A stretch of 64,000 nucleotides of DNA from Vannielia litorea. GTDB taxonomy: Bacteria > Pseudomonadota > Alphaproteobacteria > Rhodobacterales > Rhodobacteraceae. The notes under the pieces are model-generated. The model worked only from the letters and a program-made list of their open reading frames with translations. It had not been told where the DNA came from and searched no databases. Positions 59,558 to 64,000 of this stretch are shown here, one piece after another (the first letter of the stretch is position 1; each line of letters starts with the position of its first letter). A program made the position numbers and the translations under genes. Location of the stretch: positions 2,666,001-2,730,000 of the forward strand of contig NZ_FSRL01000001.1 in NCBI RefSeq assembly GCF_900142295.1. The letters are read 5' to 3'.

Positions 59558-60820
59558 ATGAAACCCAAGATACTGACAACGCTCAAGACCTATGACCGCG
59601 AGACCCTGCTGGCCGACGTGCTGGCGGGGATCACGGTGGCCATGGTGGCCTTGCCGCTCAGCCTGGCCATTGCGATTGCCTCCGGGGCCGATCCGGCCAG
59701 CGGGCTGGTGACGGCGATCGTTGGCGGCTTCCTGATCTCGGCGCTGGGCGGCAGCCGGGTGCAGATCGGCGGGCCGACCGGCGCCTTCATCGTGGTGGTC
59801 TTCGGGGTGATCGCGGAGCACGGCTACGGCGGGCTGGTGCTGGCCACGCTGATGGCGGGTTTCATCCTCGTGGCGGCGGCGCTCCTGAAGGCCGGGCGGC
59901 TGATCCGGCTGGTGCCGGAGCCTGTCATCAACGGCTTCACCATCGGGATCGCGGTGATCATCGCCACCAGCCAGCTGGCCGATCTGGCGGGGCTGGGCGC
60001 TAAGGCGATGCCCGCCGAGTTCATCGGCAAGCTGGAGGCGCTCTGGGCGGCGCGTGGCAGCGTGAACGGCGCGGCGCTGGCCATCGGGCTCGGGACGGCG
60101 GTGCTGATCGTGGCGCTGCGCCGGGCCTTTCCGCGCTTTCCGGGGCTGATCGTGGCGGTGGCGCTCACCTCGGCCGTGGTGGCGCTGGGCGGGCTGGAGG
60201 TGGACACCATCGCCAGCCGCTTCGGTGCCCTGCCCCGCACCCTGCCCCTGCCCGCCCTGCCCGAGATCAGCCTCGCCCGGATGGCCGAGCTCTTGCCCTC
60301 GGCGCTGGTGATCGCCTTTCTTGCCGGGGTCGAGTCGCTGCTCTCGGCGATGGTCGCCGACCGGATGATCGAAGGGCAGCACCGCCCCAATGCCGAGTTG
60401 ATGGCGCAGGGCGCGGCCAATATCGGCGCGGCCTTCTTTGCCGGGCTGCCGGCCACCGGCGCCATTGCCCGCACCGCCACCAACATTCGCGCCGGGGGCA
60501 AGACGCCCGTCGCGGGGATCGTCCATGCGCTGACGATTCTCGTGGTGATGCTGGTCGCCGCGCCGCTGGCGGGCTACCTCGCCATGCCCGCCCTCGCCGC
60601 GCTGCTGGTTCTCACCGCCTGGAACATGAGCGAGCCGCATCGTTGGGCGCTCTACCTGCGTCAGCGGCGATCGGATCTGTTTCTGCTCGGGCTCACCCTG
60701 GCGCTGACAGTGCTGACCGACCTGACCGTGGCCATCGCCGTGGGGGTCGGGGTTGGCCTTGCGCTGCGGCTCAAGCGGCGCGACGTGCCGCCCGCCGACT
60801 GGCAGCCGCCGGAGCGTTGA
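59558..60820 (+). CDS. SulP family inorganic anion transporter without STAS domain
   Basis: 420 residues. An N-terminal run of about twelve helices with the SulP signature LPLSLAIAIASGADPASGLVTAIVGGF at residues 28-54 and GPTGAFIVVVFGVI near 75, further on EFIGKLEAL and GVESLLSAMVADRM near 270. The C-terminus ends after the last helices with RRDVPPADWQPPER, so the STAS domain of most SulP proteins is absent. Substrates in the family include bicarbonate, sulfate and others. Convergent with the binding-protein gene. Confidence 0.9.
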   Translation: MKPKILTTLKTYDRETLLADVLAGITVAMVALPLSLAIAIASGADPASGLVTAIVGGFLISALGGSRVQIGGPTGAFIVVVFGVIAEHGYGGLVLATLMAGFILVAAALLKAGRLIRLVPEPVINGFTIGIAVIIATSQLADLAGLGAKAMPAEFIGKLEALWAARGSVNGAALAIGLGTAVLIVALRRAFPRFPGLIVAVALTSAVVALGGLEVDTIASRFGALPRTLPLPALPEISLARMAELLPSALVIAFLAGVESLLSAMVADRMIEGQHRPNAELMAQGAANIGAAFFAGLPATGAIARTATNIRAGGKTPVAGIVHALTILVVMLVAAPLAGYLAMPALAALLVLTAWNMSEPHRWALYLRQRRSDLFLLGLTLALTVLTDLTVAIAVGVGVGLALRLKRRDVPPADWQPPER

Positions 60821-60826
60821 GCCCGC

Positions 60827-60857
60827 AAAAAAGGACGCGGAGGCCGGCCCCCGCGCC
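60827..60857 (-). terminator. terminator of the peptide-type binding protein gene
   Basis: On the minus strand GGCGCGGGGGCC pairs with GGCCTCCGCGTC (two G-U pairs), followed by CCTTTTTT. It sits 23 bp after that gene's stop. Confidence 0.85.
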
Positions 60858-60880
60858 CTGTTCGTTGCGCCTGAGGCGGA

Positions 60881-62344
60881 TCACTGGGTCCAGCGCACGC
60901 CGGTCAGGTCGTTGGCCTGGGTCGGCGCGTTCTCCCACAGGCCCTCGATCTTTGCGTTGGCCACGCCGGTCTTGGGCAGCTGGAAGAGGTAGCCGTTGAC
61001 GAAATCGCCCGCGATCTTTTCCTGCGCGGATTTCAGGATCTCGGAGCGCGCATCGGGGCCGGTGGTGCCTTCGAGCAGGGTCATCATGCTTTTGAAGTCC
61101 GGGTCGGCATACTGGAAGTAGTAGTCGTCGCGGGCATAGATGTTGATGTCGAGCGGCTCGGTGTGGCTGACGATGGTGAGGTCGAAATCGCGGCCCTTGA
61201 ACACCTGTTCGAGCCACTGGGCCCATTCCATGTTGGTGATCTCGGTCTCGATGCCCACGTCGCGCAGCTGGGCGGCGATGATCTCGCCGCCGCGGCGGGC
61301 GTAGGCGGGCGGCGGCAGGGCGAGGCGGAGCGTGAGGTCTGACACGCCGGCTTCGGCCAGAAGGGCCCTGGACCGCTCCGGGTCGAACTCCGACAGGCCG
61401 GTGAGGTCGACGTAATCGGGGTTGTGCGGGGCGAAGTGGGTGCCGATGGGCGTGCCATAGCCGTTCATCGCGCCGTCGATCAGGTCTTGCCGGTTGATCG
61501 CATGGGCGATGGCCTCGCGGACCTTGACGTTGTCGAGCGGCGGCTCGGCGTTGTTCATGGCCAGGATCGTCTCGCCCTCGGTGGAGCCGATGATGACCTT
61601 GAACTGCGGGTTGCCCTCGAACTGCGGCAGGGTCTCCTGCGCGGGGAAGTTGGGGAAGGCATCGACATCGCCGGCCATCATCGCGGCGAAGGCGGCGTTG
61701 GGATCGGTGATGAACTTGAAGGTCGCCGTGGCCAGTGCCGGGGCCTCGCCCCAATAGGCCTCGTTGCGGGTGAGGGTCACGCGGTCGCCCTGCACCCATT
61801 CGGTGAAGGTGAAGGGGCCGGTGCCCACGGGCTTGGTGGCAAGATCGGCCACGCTCTCCTCGCCCACCATCACCGCATCGCCCCAGGCCATCTTGAACGG
61901 GAAGGCGCCATCGGCCTGGCCGAGCGTGACCTTGACGGTGGTCGGGTTCACCGCCTCGACGCTCTCGATGCCGGCGAAGAGGGCCTTCTGGGCGTTGGTG
62001 CTGTCTTCCGCGCGGGCACGGTTGAGCGAGAACACCACGTCATCGGCGTTGAAATCGGTGCCGTCGTGAAACGTGACGCCCTCGCGCAGGGTGAAGGTGT
62101 AGCTGGTGCCATCCTCCGAGACCTCCCAGGAGGCAGCCAGAGCGGGCAGGATCGAGCCGTCGGCGGCAAAGCGGGTGAGGCCCTCGAAGACGTTGGCATA
62201 GACCACCTCGTCGATGGCTGCCGCCGCGCCGCCGGTCGGGTCGAGGTTTGGCGGCTCGAGCACCATCCCGAGGGTGATGCTGTCTTGCGCCAGCGCGGGG
62301 CCTGCAAGGAGCGTGGCGGCGAGAAGGGTTGCGCGAAGGGTCAT
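60881..62344 (-). CDS. ABC transporter substrate-binding protein, family 5 (peptide/nickel type)
   Basis: 487 residues with a signal peptide (MTLRATLLAATLLAGPALA|Q) and no lipobox Cys, so probably a soluble periplasmic protein. It has the class C fold marks LGMVLEPPNLDPTGG, then YTFTLREGVTFHDG (typical SBP_bac_5) and PVGTGPFTFTEW. It would deliver di- or oligopeptides or another substrate to an ABC permease. No permease or ATPase genes follow in the window; the M20 deacylase gene is upstream on the same strand, which hints at a peptide or N-acyl amino acid substrate. Confidence 0.92.
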   Translation of the reverse strand: MTLRATLLAATLLAGPALAQDSITLGMVLEPPNLDPTGGAAAAIDEVVYANVFEGLTRFAADGSILPALAASWEVSEDGTSYTFTLREGVTFHDGTDFNADDVVFSLNRARAEDSTNAQKALFAGIESVEAVNPTTVKVTLGQADGAFPFKMAWGDAVMVGEESVADLATKPVGTGPFTFTEWVQGDRVTLTRNEAYWGEAPALATATFKFITDPNAAFAAMMAGDVDAFPNFPAQETLPQFEGNPQFKVIIGSTEGETILAMNNAEPPLDNVKVREAIAHAINRQDLIDGAMNGYGTPIGTHFAPHNPDYVDLTGLSEFDPERSRALLAEAGVSDLTLRLALPPPAYARRGGEIIAAQLRDVGIETEITNMEWAQWLEQVFKGRDFDLTIVSHTEPLDINIYARDDYYFQYADPDFKSMMTLLEGTTGPDARSEILKSAQEKIAGDFVNGYLFQLPKTGVANAKIEGLWENAPTQANDLTGVRWTQ

Positions 62345-62410
62345 GGGGCTGGGACCTCCCTGAGTGGTTTGGCTCAGGTTAACGGCACCCCGCGCGGCTG
62401 CATAGGCGTT

Positions 62411-63697
62411 TCAGCGGGCGAGCAGCTCGGCGAGCACCAGAGCCATGACGGTGGCGCTGTCGACCATGTCCTGCACGCCGACCCATTCGTCGGGCTGGTG
62501 CGCGAGGTCGAGGATGCCGGGGCCGTAGGCGATGCAGTTGGAGAGCTTGCCGATGCGGTCGATGTGCTTCTGGTCGTAGGTGCCGGGGCTGACGACGTAA
62601 TCGGGCTGGCGGGCCAGCACCTTTTCGATCGCGGCGGCCGTGGTGCGGACGATGGGGGCATCCTGGGGCGCCATGGTAGGCTGCACCTCGAAGAGGTCGC
62701 GCACCTCGTAGGTGAAGGAGGGCCGCAGCGCCTTGACCTTTTCCAGCAGCGCGGTGACCTCGCCCTTCACCTCGGCCAGTTCCTCCTCGATGAGGAAGCG
62801 CCGGTCGATCACGATGCGGCAGCTGTCGGGCACGCAGGGCGCGGGCAGGCCGGTGTAGTCGTCGGGGTGGTCGGCCTCGCCGCCGTGGATGGAGTTGATG
62901 TTGAGGGTCGATTGCTTGGCCCCCTCGGGCACCACCGGCATCCCGGTGCGCTTGGTGGCCAGCAGCGGGAAGAGCGTGGCCTCCATCTCGGCCAGCACGG
63001 CGCCCATATGCCGCACGGCGCTGTCGCCCAAAAAGGGCATGGAGCCATGGGCGATGCGGCCGTAGGTCTCGATCTCGGCCCACCAGACCCCGCGGTGGCC
63101 AAGGCAGATGCGATCCTTGTTCAGTGGCTCGGGGATGATGACGTGCTGCACGCGCTCGGGCGAGAACCAGCCGCGTTCGGCCAGGTAGGCGACGCCGCCG
63201 TAGCCGCCGGACTCCTCGTCGGCGGTGGCGGAGATCTCGACCGCGCCGGAGAAGTCGGGGCAGATCTCGAGAAAGGCCTCGGTGGCGATGATGGAAGCGG
63301 CCAGCCCGCCCTTCATGTCGCAGGCGCCGCGGCCATAGAGCCTGCCGTCCTTCACCTCGCCGCCGAAGGGATCGACTGTCCAGCCGCGGCCCACCTCGAC
63401 CACGTCGTGATGGGAGTTGAAATGCACGCATTCCCCGGCCCGTGCGCCCTCGCGGCGGGCGATGACGTTCCAGCGGGGATACTCGGTGCTGTCGGCGGGC
63501 GCACCCTCGGCACGGATCATCTCGACCGCAAAGCCCTGCTTGCCCAAGCGCTCGGCGAGGTAGGCGCAGATCGCCCGGTAGTGCTGGCCCGGCGGGTTGA
63601 GCGTGGGGATCTGCACGAGGTCGCGGCAGAGCGCCACCAGCTCGCCCTCGCGGGCGCGGATGGCATCGGTGAGGCGGGCGTCGAGATCGGGCGGCAT
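62411..63697 (-). CDS. M20 family ArgE/DapE-type deacylase
   Basis: 428 residues. The metal-binding M20 motifs are present: FNSHHDVVE with H96/D98, ACDMKGG with D127, DEESGG with E near 162, and a C-terminal His (LDLAHQPDE near 405). A dimerisation domain with AEIETYGRIAHGSMPF is in the middle. Such enzymes remove N-acetyl or N-succinyl groups or split small peptides. The neighbouring peptide-type binding protein suggests that both act in use of an N-acylated amino acid or dipeptide, but this is inference. Start ATG 63697. Confidence 0.9.
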   Translation of the reverse strand: MPPDLDARLTDAIRAREGELVALCRDLVQIPTLNPPGQHYRAICAYLAERLGKQGFAVEMIRAEGAPADSTEYPRWNVIARREGARAGECVHFNSHHDVVEVGRGWTVDPFGGEVKDGRLYGRGACDMKGGLAASIIATEAFLEICPDFSGAVEISATADEESGGYGGVAYLAERGWFSPERVQHVIIPEPLNKDRICLGHRGVWWAEIETYGRIAHGSMPFLGDSAVRHMGAVLAEMEATLFPLLATKRTGMPVVPEGAKQSTLNINSIHGGEADHPDDYTGLPAPCVPDSCRIVIDRRFLIEEELAEVKGEVTALLEKVKALRPSFTYEVRDLFEVQPTMAPQDAPIVRTTAAAIEKVLARQPDYVVSPGTYDQKHIDRIGKLSNCIAYGPGILDLAHQPDEWVGVQDMVDSATVMALVLAELLAR

Positions 63698-63743
63698 GGC
63701 GGCAGGTTAGGCAGATCGGCCTGCCGCCACAACGCCTGATCGG

Positions 63744-64000
63744 TCACTCTGCCGGTGCGGAGCGGTCCGGCGTGCGCCCGGCGGTACTGCGGGCGTCGAG
63801 CTGCACGTCATCGTCGGAATGAAACGCCTCCAGCTCGGGCCGTTTGCCGATGGTGATATGGTCGATGTCCTCCTCGGCGAAGCCCCGGATTAGCGAGGGG
63901 ATCATCATGCAGACCAGCACGAAGATCGGCAGGCCGACCACGGTGATGACCTGTTGCAGCGCGGTGAGACCCGCCTCTCCGGCGAGGATGATCAGCATGG
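63744..64000 (-). CDS. BCCT-type choline/betaine/carnitine transporter, C-terminal part (5' end outside window)
   Basis: The frame is open to the window end. The last hydrophobic helix LQQVITVVGLPIFVLVCMMI and a polar tail (SLIRGFAEEDIDH, then KRPELEAFHSDDD) match the end of BCCT transporters, which import choline, glycine betaine or carnitine as osmolytes. The tail of about 50 residues is hydrophilic and acidic, as in osmotically regulated members. Only the C-terminal ~85 residues are visible, so the family call is moderate. Confidence 0.6.
   Translation of the reverse strand, partial: MLIILAGEAGLTALQQVITVVGLPIFVLVCMMIPSLIRGFAEEDIDHITIGKRPELEAFHSDDDVQLDARSTAGRTPDRSAPAE

Overview
The window is a compact, gene-dense piece of a GC-rich bacterial chromosome, about two thirds G+C by eye. 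The gene content points to an alphaproteobacterium of the order Rhodobacterales (Rhodobacteraceae or Roseobacter-like). The markers are a Hint-domain protein of the rhodobacterial type, DUF1150, DUF1467 and small YdcH proteins, an EPS-associated MarR regulator next to a fused Sat-CysC, a groESL operon controlled by a CIRCE element, an Lrp gene divergent from trxB, and an H-type lectin gene behind the ATP synthase operon. I cannot name the species. I see no rRNA, tRNA, CRISPR array, insertion sequence, integrase or phage module, so this looks like core chromosome with small lineage-specific insertions.

Layout. 1-9.7 kb: the end of a zincin-like metalloprotease, a secreted beta-sheet protein, a nitroreductase with a CysZ/EI24-like membrane protein, methylmalonyl-CoA epimerase with DUF1467, a stand-alone response regulator, a gene-free stretch holding a ~154-bp tandem repeat, a GNAT acetyltransferase, a pilin-like peptide, a DUF1800-DUF1501 export pair and a hemerythrin protein. 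9.8-12.2 kb: a 24-residue basic peptide, an AhpD-like protein divergent from a TetR repressor with twin operators between them, and a CPT-like kinase. 12-22.5 kb: aspS, cyclopropane fatty acid synthase, a GT87-like membrane protein, carB, a BrnA-like orphan, thymidine kinase, csaA and proC. 22.6-28.1 kb: YbjN, UbiK, lgt with a MidA-type methyltransferase and a YfiH protein in one operon, a 47-residue protein, and the Hint protein. 28.2-34 kb: Lrp/trxB, an SLC13/RCK permease, and the EPS-MarR regulator read in frame into sat-cysC. 34.1-38.9 kb: DUF1150 and Hsp20, YdcH, purE-purK, lipase, NUDIX, DMT exporter. 39-44.8 kb: groES-groEL, Lrp/LysE, ZIP transporter, Mn-dependent pyrophosphatase, HAD hydrolase. 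44.8-50 kb: M23 peptidase, clpA, gloB, a methyltransferase. 50.4-55.4 kb: the F1 ATP synthase operon atpHAGDC. 55.5-64 kb: H-type lectin, TetA-like MFS, zinc-ribbon membrane protein, prs, HCCA isomerase, SulP transporter, peptide-type binding protein, M20 deacylase and the tail of what looks like a BCCT transporter.

The genes mostly support central functions: nucleotide synthesis (carB, purEK, prs, tdk), proteostasis (groESL, clpA, Hsp20), energy (atp), redox (trxB, gloB, AhpD-like) and sulfate activation (sat-cysC). The points most worth a second look are the in-frame fusion of a transcription regulator to Sat-CysC with an internal ribosome binding site, a 237-bp patch of foreign codon usage inside purK, the 154-bp intergenic repeat, a folded element between atpD and atpC, the twin TetR operators, and a Hint domain that seems to lack its nucleophile. 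I found no clearly new multi-gene defence or mobile system.
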